DNA of 64,000 nucleotides from Limnohabitans radicicola (GTDB lineage Bacteria; Pseudomonadota; Gammaproteobacteria; Burkholderiales; Burkholderiaceae_C). This document shows, piece after piece, positions 17,400-28,010 of the stretch. The DNA is taken from the NCBI RefSeq assembly GCF_014837235.1, contig NZ_JACYFT010000001.1, forward strand, positions 248,001-312,000, given 5' to 3'. Each line of letters begins with the position of its first letter. Position 1 is the first letter of the stretch. The position numbers and the translations under genes are program-made. Below the pieces are notes generated by a model. The model did not search any database and was not told where the DNA came from. It worked only from the letters and a program-made list of their open reading frames with translations.

Positions 17400-17407
17400 T
17401 GTATACA
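17400..17407. promoter_or_regulatory. candidate GntR operator TGTATACA (purine permease)
   Basis: A second copy of the palindrome TGTATACA seen at 12605-12612, here about 78 bp before the permease start and downstream of the preceding operon's terminator. Its TATACA could itself be the -10 box, so binding would block the promoter. Confidence 0.5.
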
Positions 17408-17484
17408 GTTCAGCACACAAAGCTGCAAAGTTCTAGCCGCTTTGGGATGTTTCCCTCCCCGTTTATTTGCAAGGAGCCTCCTCC

Positions 17485-18972
17485 ATGAGTTCAACCACCC
17501 ACCCCGTGGACGAAAAGCTGCCCTCGGGCCAACTCGCCGCTTTGGGCCTGCAGCACGTGCTGGTGATGTACGCCGGTGCCGTGGCCGTGCCCCTGATCGT
17601 GGGCCGCGCCCTCAAGCTCAGCCCGCAAGACGTGGCTTACCTGATCTCGGCCGACCTGTTTTGCTGCGGTCTGGTCACCCTGATCCAGTCGCTGGGCGCC
17701 ACGCAGTGGTTCGGCATCCGCCTGCCCGTGATGATGGGCGTGACCTTCGCCTCCGTGGCCCCCATGGTGGCCATGGCCAACAGCAACCCCGGCGAGATGG
17801 GGGCGCAGCTGATCTTTGGCTCCATCATCGGGGCGGGCATCATCTCGATCATCATCGCGCCGCTGGTCAGCCGCATGCTGCGCTTCTTCCCGCCGGTGGT
17901 CACCGGCACCATCATTGCCGTGATCGGCATCAGCCTGATGCGCATCGGCATCAACTGGATCTTTGGCAACCCCTTCGGCCCCACCGCTCCGAGCGTGGTC
18001 ACGCCCGAGCACAAAGCCTGGCTGGACGCGGCCGCGGCCGCGGCCAGCGCCCCTGGCTCTACGCTGCCGGCCATCCCCAAAGACCTGGCCTTGCTGCCCA
18101 AGATGCCCAACCCCAAGTACGCCGATCTGGGCGGCGTGGGTGTGGCCGCTTTGGTGCTGGTGTCGATCTTGCTGATCGCCCGCTATGCCAAAGGTTTCGT
18201 GGCCAACATTTCGGTGCTGCTGGGCATCGTGATCGGCGGCGTGGTCGCCACCGCCATGGGCCTGATGACCTTTGACAAGGTCGGCAAGGCCGACTGGTTC
18301 GGCATCGTGACGCCTTTCCACTTTGGCATGCCGGTGTTTGAGCCGGTGTTGATCCTGACCATGTCCCTGGTCATGATCGTGGTGATGATCGAATCCACTG
18401 GCATGTTCCTCGCCCTGGGCGAGATGACCGACAAAAAAGTCGACCAGGCCGCACTCACACGCGGTCTGCGCACCGACGGTCTGGGCACGCTGATTGGCGG
18501 CATCTTCAACACCTTCCCCTACACCAGCTTCTCACAGAACGTGGGTCTGGTCGCCGTCACCGGTGTCAAGAGCCGTTTTGTGTGCGTGGCCGGTGGTTTG
18601 ATTTTGGTGGCGCTGGGCCTGCTGCCCAAGATGGCGGCCCTGGTCGAGTCGCTGCCCACCGTGGTGCTGGGTGGTGCGGGTCTGGTGATGTTCGGCATGG
18701 TGGCCGCCACCGGCATCCGCATCCTGGGTGGTGTGGACTTCAAGAACAACCGCTTCAACGCCTTGATCGTGGCGATTTCGATCGGCATCGGCATGATCCC
18801 GCTGATCGCCCCCAACTTCAAACAGTGGATGCCACACAACCTGCACCCATTGATTGAATCGGGCATCCTGCTCGCCTCCATCAGCGCGGTGATTTTGAAC
18901 CTGTTCTTCAATGGCGCAAGCGGTGACAACCGCGATGCGATCGAGGCGGCCAAGCAAGCCGAAGCCCACTGA
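17485..18972 (+). CDS. NCS2 family uracil/xanthine/urate permease
   Basis: A 495-residue inner-membrane permease of the nucleobase:cation symporter 2 family with about 12-14 hydrophobic segments. Family hallmarks: GLQHVLVMYAGAVAVPLI near the N-terminus, RLPVMMGVTFASVAP, and the NCS2 signature region AALVESLPTVVLGGAGLVMFGMVAATGIRIL near residue 380. A Lys/Pro/Ala-rich linker (about 170-205) is longer than usual. An AAGGAG ribosome site 9 bp before ATG 17485 decides the start over an upstream in-frame TTG (17467). Xanthine or urate is the likely substrate given the neighbours. Confidence 0.93.
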   Translation: MSSTTHPVDEKLPSGQLAALGLQHVLVMYAGAVAVPLIVGRALKLSPQDVAYLISADLFCCGLVTLIQSLGATQWFGIRLPVMMGVTFASVAPMVAMANSNPGEMGAQLIFGSIIGAGIISIIIAPLVSRMLRFFPPVVTGTIIAVIGISLMRIGINWIFGNPFGPTAPSVVTPEHKAWLDAAAAAASAPGSTLPAIPKDLALLPKMPNPKYADLGGVGVAALVLVSILLIARYAKGFVANISVLLGIVIGGVVATAMGLMTFDKVGKADWFGIVTPFHFGMPVFEPVLILTMSLVMIVVMIESTGMFLALGEMTDKKVDQAALTRGLRTDGLGTLIGGIFNTFPYTSFSQNVGLVAVTGVKSRFVCVAGGLILVALGLLPKMAALVESLPTVVLGGAGLVMFGMVAATGIRILGGVDFKNNRFNALIVAISIGIGMIPLIAPNFKQWMPHNLHPLIESGILLASISAVILNLFFNGASGDNRDAIEAAKQAEAH

Positions 18973-19066
18973 AGACCGCTTTGAACAGGTAGGACGACGC
19001 CCCTCACCAACTGGCGCTGACAACACCGCCAACATTGCCCCCGAGGGTGGGTTCCTACAGTCACTC

Positions 19067-19102
19067 AAAAGGCCAAGCCAAGTGCTTGGCCTTTTGCTTT
19101 TT
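19067..19102 (+). terminator. terminator after the purine permease
   Basis: AAAAGGCCAAGC (19067-19078) pairs with GCTTGGCCTTTT (19084-19095) around a 5-nt loop, then a T-rich run. It separates the permease gene from maeB. Confidence 0.85.
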
Positions 19103-19184
19103 AGAGGGGTAATGTTCGTCAGGAAGCGGTTACAAATGAGTTACGCTGCTGCCCATTCCCTGTTCTTTCTTTGAGACAACAACA

Positions 19185-21482
<2,298 letters not shown>

Positions 21483-21488
21483 GTCACA

Positions 21489-21505
21489 CACACCAAACTG
21501 GTGCC
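21489..21505. promoter_or_regulatory. NtrC-like binding site 1 upstream of the NitT ABC-ureD operon
   Basis: CACACCA-AAC-TGGTGCC matches the NtrC consensus TGCACCA-N3-TGGTGCA at 11 of 14 positions. Its centre is 31 bp, about three helical turns, from the second site at 21520-21536 and roughly 114 bp before the predicted sigma-54 start. Confidence 0.6.
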
Positions 21506-21519
21506 CCGCCCGCCAGGGC

Positions 21520-21536
21520 TGCACCAGCTTGGGGTT
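21520..21536. promoter_or_regulatory. NtrC-like binding site 2
   Basis: TGCACCA-GCT-TGGGGTT: a perfect left half of the NtrC consensus and a partial right half. A short hairpin (CCTGACG/CGTCAGG, 21551-21569) lies between this site and the promoter and may be the weak end of the maeB transcript. Confidence 0.5.
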
Positions 21537-21584
21537 GATCTGAGCACCGACCTGACGCGAAACGTCAGGGGCATCCCTGATAAT

Positions 21585-21600
21585 GGGCACTGAACTTGCT
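21585..21600 (+). promoter_or_regulatory. sigma-54 promoter of the NitT ABC-ureD operon
   Basis: GGGCACTGAACTTGCT contains the invariant GG (21586-21587) and GC (21598-21599) exactly 10 bp apart, within a good match to TGGCACG-N4-TTGCT. It lies 40 bp before the substrate-binding protein gene and downstream of two NtrC-like sites. Confidence 0.7.
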
Positions 21601-21639
21601 TGACCGAGTTCACCGTTTAATTGATCCAGGAGCCCCCCG

Positions 21640-22674
21640 ATGAACAAGCGTTTTTTCCTCCAGGCCACCGCCGCATTGGCTGCTGCCGCCAGCCTGGGTG
21701 CCGCACAAGCCCAAACCACCCCGATCAAATTCCAGCTCGACTGGCGTTTTGAAGGGCCATCGGCGTTCTTCCTGCTGCCAGCTGCCAAGGGCTACTTCAA
21801 AGACGCCAAGCTCGACGTGAGCGTGGACGCGGGCAACGGCTCGGGTGGTGCGGTCACCCGCGTGGCCTCGGGCACCTACGACCTGGGCTTTGCTGACCTG
21901 GCCGCCCTGATGGAATTCCACGCCAACAACCCCGACGCGCCCAACAAGCCCGTGGCGGTGATGATGGTGTACAACAACACCCCTGCATCGGTGATGGCCC
22001 TCAAGAAATCGGGCATCAAAACCCCGGCCGATCTGGCGGGCAAGAAGCTGGGCGCCCCCGTGTTCGACGCAGGCCGCCGTGCTTTCCCGATCTTCGCCAA
22101 GGCCAACAACGTGGGCAATGTGGCCTGGACCGCGATGGACCCCCCATTGCGCGAAACCATGCTGGTGCGCGGTGATGTGGATGCCATCACTGGCTTCACC
22201 TTCACCTCGCTGCTCAACATCGAAGCGCGTGGCGTCAAGGCCGACGATGTGGTCGTGCTGCAGTACCCCGACTACGGCGTCAAGCTGTATGGCAACGCCA
22301 TCATCGCCTCGCCTAAGATCATCAAAGAAAACCCAGCGGCTGTGAAAGCCTTCCTGGCCGCCTTCACCAAGGGTGCCAAGGACGTGATCGCCGATCCGGC
22401 CAAAGCCATTGAAAGCGTCAAGGCGCGCGACGGCATCATCAACGTGGAACTCGAAACCCGTCGTCTGAAGCTGGCCATCGACACCGTGATCAACAGCCCC
22501 GACGCACGCGCCGAAGGCTTTGGCCAGGTCAAGGGCCCCCGCCTGAGCCTGATGGCTTCGCAAGTGTCTGACGCCTTCAATACCAAAACCCGCGTGAAAG
22601 CCGATGACATCTGGAACGGTTCGTTCCTGCCCTCGGCCAAAGAGCTGGACATCCTGCCCAAAGGCAAAAAGTGA
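21640..22674 (+). CDS. NitT/TauT-type ABC transporter substrate-binding protein
   Basis: A 344-residue periplasmic protein of the SsuA/THI5-like family. It has a signal peptide (MNKRFFLQATAALAAAASLGAAQA, cleavage about residue 24) followed by FQLDWRFEGPSAFFLLPAAKGYF, the hydrophobic pocket segment of the family, and AGKKLGAPVFDAGRRAFPIFAKAN. CAGGAG precedes the ATG. It is the first gene of a set with an ATPase, a permease and ureD. The transported compound is unknown; because the operon has a sigma-54/NtrC-type control region and contains a urease gene, a nitrogen compound is likely (ureide, pyrimidine or amine). Confidence 0.9.
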   Translation: MNKRFFLQATAALAAAASLGAAQAQTTPIKFQLDWRFEGPSAFFLLPAAKGYFKDAKLDVSVDAGNGSGGAVTRVASGTYDLGFADLAALMEFHANNPDAPNKPVAVMMVYNNTPASVMALKKSGIKTPADLAGKKLGAPVFDAGRRAFPIFAKANNVGNVAWTAMDPPLRETMLVRGDVDAITGFTFTSLLNIEARGVKADDVVVLQYPDYGVKLYGNAIIASPKIIKENPAAVKAFLAAFTKGAKDVIADPAKAIESVKARDGIINVELETRRLKLAIDTVINSPDARAEGFGQVKGPRLSLMASQVSDAFNTKTRVKADDIWNGSFLPSAKELDILPKGKK

Positions 22675-22756
22675 GCTTCGGGTCGCAATCTGCGGCCTGA
22701 AACCGAATCGCTCGGGCCTGCGGGTCCGGGCGTGAACCTGCGCAAAGAGTTTCACC

Positions 22757-23575
22757 ATGTCCCAAGACGCATTCGTCGATTTCCAGAATGTCTGGCTGGC
22801 CTACAACGAAGAGTTGCTGGCCCAAAACCACTTTGCGGTGGAAGACATCAACCTGCAGGTCAAGCAAGGCGAGTTCATCGCCATCGTGGGCCCGTCGGGC
22901 TGTGGCAAGTCTACCTTCATGAAGCTGACCACGGGCCTGAAAATGCCCAGCAAGGGCCGCATCCTGATCGACGGTCAGCCCGTCACCGGGCCGCTCAAGA
23001 TCAGTGGTATGGCCTTCCAGGCCCCCTCGCTGCTGCCCTGGCGCACCACGCTCGACAACGTGCTGCTACCGCTGGAAATCGTGGAGCCCTACCGCGCCAG
23101 CTTCAAGCAGAAAAAAGCCGAATACGTCGAACGTGCCCGCAAGCTGCTACAGACTGTGGGCCTGGGGGGGTATGAAGACAAATTCCCCTGGCAACTCTCG
23201 GGCGGCATGCAGCAACGCGCCAGCATCTGCCGCGCCCTGATCCACGAGCCCAAGATGCTGCTGCTCGACGAGCCCTTTGGTGCGCTCGACGCCTTCACCC
23301 GCGAAGAGCTGTGGTGCATCTTGCGCGACCTGTGGACCGCGCAAAAATTCAACGTCATTCTGGTCACGCACGACCTGCGCGAATCGGTCTTTTTGGCCGA
23401 CACGGTGTACGTGATGAGCAAGAGCCCGGGCCGCTTTGTGGTCAAAAAAGAAATCGACCTGCCGCGCCCCCGCGATCTGGAAATCACCTACACGCCCGAA
23501 TTCACCAACATCGTGCACGAGCTGCGTGGGCACATCGGTGCCATGCGCAAGACCGGCGCAGCCATCCACCAATGA
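22757..23575 (+). CDS. NitT/TauT-type ABC transporter ATP-binding protein
   Basis: A 272-residue ATPase related to SsuB/TauB. Walker A GPSGCGKST (about residues 46-54), Q-loop in MAFQAPSLLPWRTT, ABC signature LSGGMQQRASICRAL (about 146-160), Walker B MLLLDEPFGALD, and the switch His in ILVTHDLRESVFLAD. It drives import by the permease encoded next, whose ATG overlaps this stop (ATGA at 23572-23575). Confidence 0.93.
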   Translation: MSQDAFVDFQNVWLAYNEELLAQNHFAVEDINLQVKQGEFIAIVGPSGCGKSTFMKLTTGLKMPSKGRILIDGQPVTGPLKISGMAFQAPSLLPWRTTLDNVLLPLEIVEPYRASFKQKKAEYVERARKLLQTVGLGGYEDKFPWQLSGGMQQRASICRALIHEPKMLLLDEPFGALDAFTREELWCILRDLWTAQKFNVILVTHDLRESVFLADTVYVMSKSPGRFVVKKEIDLPRPRDLEITYTPEFTNIVHELRGHIGAMRKTGAAIHQ

Positions 23576-24351
23576 GTGCCCTCATGAAACAAAAAAACCT
23601 TGAACGCTGGGCCCCCTGGGTGCTGTTGATCGTCAGCATTCTGGTCTGGGAAGGCCTGTGCCGCGCCTTCAACGTGTCGGAATTTGTGTTCCCCAGCCCT
23701 TCGCGCATCGCGCAGCAAACGGTCGAATACCGCGACGTGATCGCCGGTCACGCCTGGCGCACCTTCTGGGTGACCATGGTCGGCTTTGGCATCGCCATCG
23801 TGGTGGGGGTGCTGCTGGGCTTTGTCATTGGCAGCTCGCGCCTGGCCTACGCCGCCGTCTACCCACTCATGACCGCCTTCAACGCCCTGCCCAAGGCGGC
23901 CTTTGTGCCCATCTTGGTCGTGTGGTTCGGCATCGGGGTCGGCCCGGCCATCTTGACGGCCTTCCTCATCAGCTTCTTCCCGATCATGGTGAACATTGCC
24001 ACGGGCCTGGCCACGCTGGAGCCCGAGCTGGAAGACGTGTTGCGCGTGCTGGGCGCCAAGCGCTGGGACGTGCTGGTCAAAGTCGGCCTGCCGCGCTCCA
24101 TGCCCTACTTTTATGGCTCGCTCAAAGTGGCCATCACACTGGCCTTTGTGGGCACCACCGTGTCGGAGATGACCGCAGCCAACGAAGGCATTGGTTATCT
24201 GCTGATCTCGGCCGGCTCGGCCATGCAGATGGGCCTGGCGTTTTCGGGTTTGGTGGTTGTGGGTGCCATGGCCATGGTGATGTACGAACTCTTCAGCACC
24301 ATTGAAAAGCACACCACCGCCTGGGCCCACCGCGGCTCGCAAGGCGAATAA
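23572..24351 (+). CDS. NitT/TauT-type ABC transporter permease
   Basis: A 259-residue inner-membrane permease with about six helices. The EAA loop that contacts the ATPase is visible (VLRVLGAKRWDVLVKVGLPRSMPYFYGSLKVA). The start ATG 23572 overlaps the ATPase stop; the frame is open further upstream but that region lies within the ATPase gene. ureD follows after 9 bp, so transporter and urease assembly factor share one transcript. Confidence 0.92.
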   Translation: MSALMKQKNLERWAPWVLLIVSILVWEGLCRAFNVSEFVFPSPSRIAQQTVEYRDVIAGHAWRTFWVTMVGFGIAIVVGVLLGFVIGSSRLAYAAVYPLMTAFNALPKAAFVPILVVWFGIGVGPAILTAFLISFFPIMVNIATGLATLEPELEDVLRVLGAKRWDVLVKVGLPRSMPYFYGSLKVAITLAFVGTTVSEMTAANEGIGYLLISAGSAMQMGLAFSGLVVVGAMAMVMYELFSTIEKHTTAWAHRGSQGE

Positions 24352-24360
24352 GCCCCGCCA

Positions 24361-25191
24361 ATGACTTGGCACGCCAGCCTGCGACTCGACTACACGCTGG
24401 AGTCTGAACGCAGCGTCGCCCGCTACCAGCACCAAGGGCCGCTGCGCATCCTGCAAAGCCTCTACCCCGAAGGCGATGCGGTCTGCCACAACGTGCTGGT
24501 GCACCCGCCCGGCGGCCTGGTGGGCGGCGACACGCTGGACATGCGGATCACGGTGGGCCAAGGCGCACACGGCCTGGTGACCACACCTGGCGCCACACGG
24601 TTTTACCGCTCCACCACCGGTTTGGCCAAACAGCAAGTCCATGCCCAAGTGGCGGAAGGTGCACGGCTCGAATGGCTGCCGCTGGAGGCCATTGCCTACA
24701 ACGCCTGCGATGCGCTCAACCGTGCCACGTTTGAACTCGCACCCGGTGCAGAAATGATGACCTGGGACATCACAGCGCTGGGCCTCCCCGCCGCCGACTT
24801 GCCCTTTGAGCAAGGCACCTTCCGCCAACACATGGAGATCCCTGGCGTTTGGCTGGAGCGCGGCAGCATCCACGCCAGCGATGCACGGTTGATGAACAGC
24901 CCTTTAGGATTAGCAGGTCAGCGCTGCATGGCCACACTGGCGTTTGCCGCAGGCAGCGCCATCGCCGCCGAGCGCAGCGAACGGGCATTGGCCTGTGCCC
25001 GCGAACTGCTCGATGCCTCCCCATTGCGCCTGACGGCAGGCGCCACATCGCCGCACCCGCAGGTCATCGTACTGCGCGTGCTGGCCCCTGTGACCGAACC
25101 CGCGCTGCAACTGCTGCGCCTGGTCTGGGCTGCGTGGCGGCAGGAGATGTGGGGGCTGCTGGGGACAGTGCCTCGGTTGTGGAACCTGTAG
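24361..25191 (+). CDS. ureD: urease accessory protein UreD
   Basis: Scaffold that, with UreF and UreG, delivers nickel to the urease active site. The 276-residue protein has the family stretches GPLRILQSLYPEGDAVCHNVLVHPPGG(LVGGD), TTPGATRFYRS and RLEWLPLEAIAYN. It is separated from the other urease genes by the oppositely oriented urt operon and is attached to the NitT ABC operon instead. The stop codon TAG (25189-25191) lies within a REP-like repeat that starts at 25188, so the repeat helped shape the C-terminus. Confidence 0.94.
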   Translation: MTWHASLRLDYTLESERSVARYQHQGPLRILQSLYPEGDAVCHNVLVHPPGGLVGGDTLDMRITVGQGAHGLVTTPGATRFYRSTTGLAKQQVHAQVAEGARLEWLPLEAIAYNACDALNRATFELAPGAEMMTWDITALGLPAADLPFEQGTFRQHMEIPGVWLERGSIHASDARLMNSPLGLAGQRCMATLAFAAGSAIAAERSERALACARELLDASPLRLTAGATSPHPQVIVLRVLAPVTEPALQLLRLVWAAWRQEMWGLLGTVPRLWNL

Positions 25192-25266
25192 GAGCGGCGC
25201 CCTCGCCGCGTTAGGGCATGGGCTGCTCCAAGTTTCACTGATCGCGACGAAGAAATCGCGCCTACA
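25188..25266. repeat. paired REP-like palindromes (BIME) between ureD and urtE
   Basis: Two inverted copies of a GTAGG-headed palindrome: GTAGGAGCGGCG...CGCCGCG from 25188 to about 25210 and, on the other strand, GTAGGCGCGA...TCGCGAT at 25241-25265. They fill the gap between two convergent genes, a usual place for such elements. The first supplies the ureD stop codon. The GTAGGAGC head resembles REP sequences known from Pseudomonas. Confidence 0.75.
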
Positions 25267-25269
25267 AAA

Positions 25270-25974
25270 TCAAATCGCCACCAACTGCTGAATGTTCTTC
25301 ACCTTCATCTCACTCCCCGGTCCGCTGGCGATCACTTCGCCGCGCTCCATCACCAAGTACTGATCGGCCAACTCTTCGGCAAAGTCGTAGTACTGCTCGC
25401 ACAGCAAAACGCCCATGCGCTGGCCTTGCAGGCCAACGTCGGCCAGTTGGCGGATGACGCGGCCAATGTCCTTGATGATGCTGGGCTGGATGCCTTCGGT
25501 CGGTTCGTCCAATATCAATAGGCGCGGCTTGGCGGCCAGTGCGCGGGCAATGGCCAGCTGCTGCTGTTGGCCGCCAGACAAGTCACCGCCACGGCGGTGC
25601 AGCATTTGTTTGAGCACCGGGAAAAGCTCAAACAACTCGGGAGGGATCGGCGTGCCACCGGGCTGCGTGGCCAGGCCCATGCGCAGGTTGTCTTCGACAG
25701 TGAGGCGGGCAAAGATTTCGCGGCCCTGGGGCACATAGCCAATGCCAGCCGCTGCGCGTTCGTAGGGTTTGGCTTTGGTGATGTCCTGACCAGCGAGCGT
25801 GACGCTGCCGCTTTGGATGGGCACCAGACCCATCAGGCTTTTGAGCAGCGTGGTCTTGCCCACGCCGTTGCGGCCCAGCAGCACCGTCACGCGGCCCTGG
25901 GCGGCGCTCAGGCTCACGTCGCGCAGGATGTGCGAACCGCCGTAGTACTGGTGAATATTTTTGACTTCTAGCAT
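25270..25974 (-). CDS. urtE: urea ABC transporter ATP-binding protein UrtE
   Basis: LivF-like ATPase of the urea importer, 234 residues. Walker A LLGRNGVGKTT (about 32-42), signature LSGGQQQQLAIARAL, Walker B LLILDEPTEGIQPSI; the EPTEGIQPSII stretch is typical of UrtE. Last gene of urtABCDE. A REP-like palindrome (25994-26018) lies in the 51-bp gap after urtD and may tune relative expression. Confidence 0.95.
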   Translation of the reverse strand: MLEVKNIHQYYGGSHILRDVSLSAAQGRVTVLLGRNGVGKTTLLKSLMGLVPIQSGSVTLAGQDITKAKPYERAAAGIGYVPQGREIFARLTVEDNLRMGLATQPGGTPIPPELFELFPVLKQMLHRRGGDLSGGQQQQLAIARALAAKPRLLILDEPTEGIQPSIIKDIGRVIRQLADVGLQGQRMGVLLCEQYYDFAEELADQYLVMERGEVIASGPGSEMKVKNIQQLVAI

Positions 25975-25993
25975 GTGCGTTTCTTCGGAATTT

Positions 25994-26018
25994 ATCGCGG
26001 CGAGGGCGCCGCTCCTAC
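25994..26018. repeat. REP-like palindrome between urtD and urtE
   Basis: ATCGCGGCGAGG...GCTCCTAC, the same element as at 25188 in opposite orientation, inside the urt operon. On the mRNA it forms a strong hairpin that could protect upstream message or reduce urtE expression. Confidence 0.7.
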
Positions 26019-26025
26019 AGGGGGG

Positions 26026-26901
26026 TCATCGACCAAGGTAGACCTCAATCACCCGCTCGTCGGCCTGCACTTGGTCGAGCGTGCCCTGGGCCAGCACAGA
26101 GCCGTCGCACAGCACGGTGACGATGCCCCCGAGGGTGCGGATGAAGCTCATGTCGTGCTCCACCACCATCAGCGAGTGCTTGCCCTTGAGCGTGAGGAAC
26201 AGCTCGGCCGTGCGCTCGGTCTCGTGGTCGGTCATGCCGGCAACGGGCTCGTCCAGCAGCAGCAGCTTGGGGTCCTGCATGAGCAGCATGCCGATCTCCA
26301 GCCACTGCTTTTGACCGTGGCTGAGCAGCCCTGCTGGCTTGCTGACGCTGTCCGCCAGGTGGATGGTGTGCAGCACTTCGGCCAAACGGCCTGACTGCAC
26401 CGAATCGAGCTTGAAGAACATCGAGGCCTTGACGCCTTTGTGGGTCTTGAGCGCGAGTTCCAGGTTTTCAAACACGGTGAGCTGCTCGAACACCGTGGGC
26501 TTCTGGAACTTGCGGCCAATGCCCAGCTGGGCGATCTCGGGCTCGTTGTGGCGCAACAGGTCGATGGTGCTGCCAAAGTACACCGTGCCTTCGTCGGGCC
26601 GGGTCTTGCCGGTGATGATGTCCATCATCGTGGTCTTGCCCGCGCCGTTGGGGCCGATGATGCAGCGCAGCTCGCCCGGGGCGATGTCGAGCGACAACTT
26701 GTTGATAGCCTTGAAGCCGTCAAAGCTCACGCTCACGTCTTCCAGGTAGAGGATGCGGCCGTGGCTCACATCCACTTCGTTGCGGTCTTGTACCACGCGG
26801 CCGTAGCCTGCGCTGCGGCCACCGGACTCGGTGGATTCAACCCTCAGTTTGGCGTGTTCGGCGATGCGCTCGGCGCCTTGTTTGAGCAGGTCGGGCGTCA
26901 T
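26026..26901 (-). CDS. urtD: urea ABC transporter ATP-binding protein UrtD
   Basis: LivG-like ATPase, 291 residues. An N-terminal extension of about 45 residues precedes the ABC domain; Walker A GPNGAGKTTMMDIITGKTRPDEG, signature LLSHGQKQWLEIGMLLMQ (SHGQK in place of SGGQ, as is usual in UrtD), Walker B LLLLDEPVAGMTDHE. The start overlaps the urtC stop by ATGA. Confidence 0.95.
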   Translation of the reverse strand: MTPDLLKQGAERIAEHAKLRVESTESGGRSAGYGRVVQDRNEVDVSHGRILYLEDVSVSFDGFKAINKLSLDIAPGELRCIIGPNGAGKTTMMDIITGKTRPDEGTVYFGSTIDLLRHNEPEIAQLGIGRKFQKPTVFEQLTVFENLELALKTHKGVKASMFFKLDSVQSGRLAEVLHTIHLADSVSKPAGLLSHGQKQWLEIGMLLMQDPKLLLLDEPVAGMTDHETERTAELFLTLKGKHSLMVVEHDMSFIRTLGGIVTVLCDGSVLAQGTLDQVQADERVIEVYLGR

Positions 26902-28010
26902 GCGGCACCGCCTTTCTTGTTTTTGAGTTTGGCAACAAGCCCAACCACGCCGTTCGGTAAATACAAAGTCACGGCAATGAACAGAGCGCCCAAGAAGTAC
27001 AACCAGAATTCAGGCGCAGTCACCGTCAGCCAGCTCTTGGCACCGTTGACCAGGAAGGCACCCACGATGGGGCCAATGAGCGTGCCGCGACCACCGACAG
27101 CCGCCCAGATGGCGATCTCGATCGAGTTGGCGGCGCTCATCTCGCCGGGGTTGATGATGCCCACCTGCGGCACGTACAGGGCTCCGGCCACACCGCACAT
27201 GACGGCAGAGATGACCCAGATGCTCAGCTTGTAAGGCAGCGGCGAATAGCCCGAGAACATGACACGGGTTTCCGCATCGCGGATGGCCTGCAACACACGG
27301 CCATACTTGCTCGTGACCAGCCAGCGCGCGAACAAGAAGAAGCCCAGCAGCGTGAGGCCCGTGATCACAAACAAACTCATGCGCATGCCCGGGGTGGCTA
27401 TCGGCATGCCCAAAATGCGCTTGAAGTCGGTGAAACCGTTGTTGCCACCAAAGCCGGTTTCGTTGCGGAAGAACAGCAGCAAAGCCGCATAGGTCATGGC
27501 CTGCGTGATGATGGAAAAGTACACCCCCTTGATGCGCGAGCGGAAGGCAAAGAAGCCAAACACCCCGGCAATCACCGCAGGCACCAGCACCACCAGCACC
27601 AGCGTGGCGACAAAGCTGTCCGACAGCAGCCAGTGCCAGGGCAGCTCTTTCCAGTCCAAGAAGACCATGAAGTCGGGCAGATCGCTTTTGTAGTTACCGT
27701 CTTGCCCGATCTGGCGCATGAGGTACATGCCCATCACGTAGCCGCCCAGCGCAAAGAACAGGCCGTGCCCCAGGGACAGGATGCCGGTGTAGCCCCAGAT
27801 CAGGTCCATGGCCAGCGCACAGATGGCGTAGCACATGATCTTGCCGACCAGGGCGATGGCGTAGTCGCTCATGTGCAAGGCACTGCCCGCAGGCACCACC
27901 AGGTTGAGCACCGGGGCCAGCACGCCGACCACAAGCAGACAGATTAAAAAAGCAGTCCAGGCCTTGCGTGACAGCAAAGCGGGTGCCGCAGGAAGAATCA
28001 GTGGGCTCAT
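26898..28010 (-). CDS. urtC: urea ABC transporter permease UrtC
   Basis: LivM-like inner-membrane permease, 370 residues, with about nine hydrophobic segments. Family stretches include LIWGYTGILSLGHGLFFALGGYVMGMYLMRQIG and FSGYSPLPYKLSIWVISAVMCGVAGALYVPQVGIINPGE. Start and stop both overlap neighbours by ATGA, so urtB-urtC-urtD are translationally coupled. Confidence 0.95.
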   Translation of the reverse strand: MSPLILPAAPALLSRKAWTAFLICLLVVGVLAPVLNLVVPAGSALHMSDYAIALVGKIMCYAICALAMDLIWGYTGILSLGHGLFFALGGYVMGMYLMRQIGQDGNYKSDLPDFMVFLDWKELPWHWLLSDSFVATLVLVVLVPAVIAGVFGFFAFRSRIKGVYFSIITQAMTYAALLLFFRNETGFGGNNGFTDFKRILGMPIATPGMRMSLFVITGLTLLGFFLFARWLVTSKYGRVLQAIRDAETRVMFSGYSPLPYKLSIWVISAVMCGVAGALYVPQVGIINPGEMSAANSIEIAIWAAVGGRGTLIGPIVGAFLVNGAKSWLTVTAPEFWLYFLGALFIAVTLYLPNGVVGLVAKLKNKKGGAA

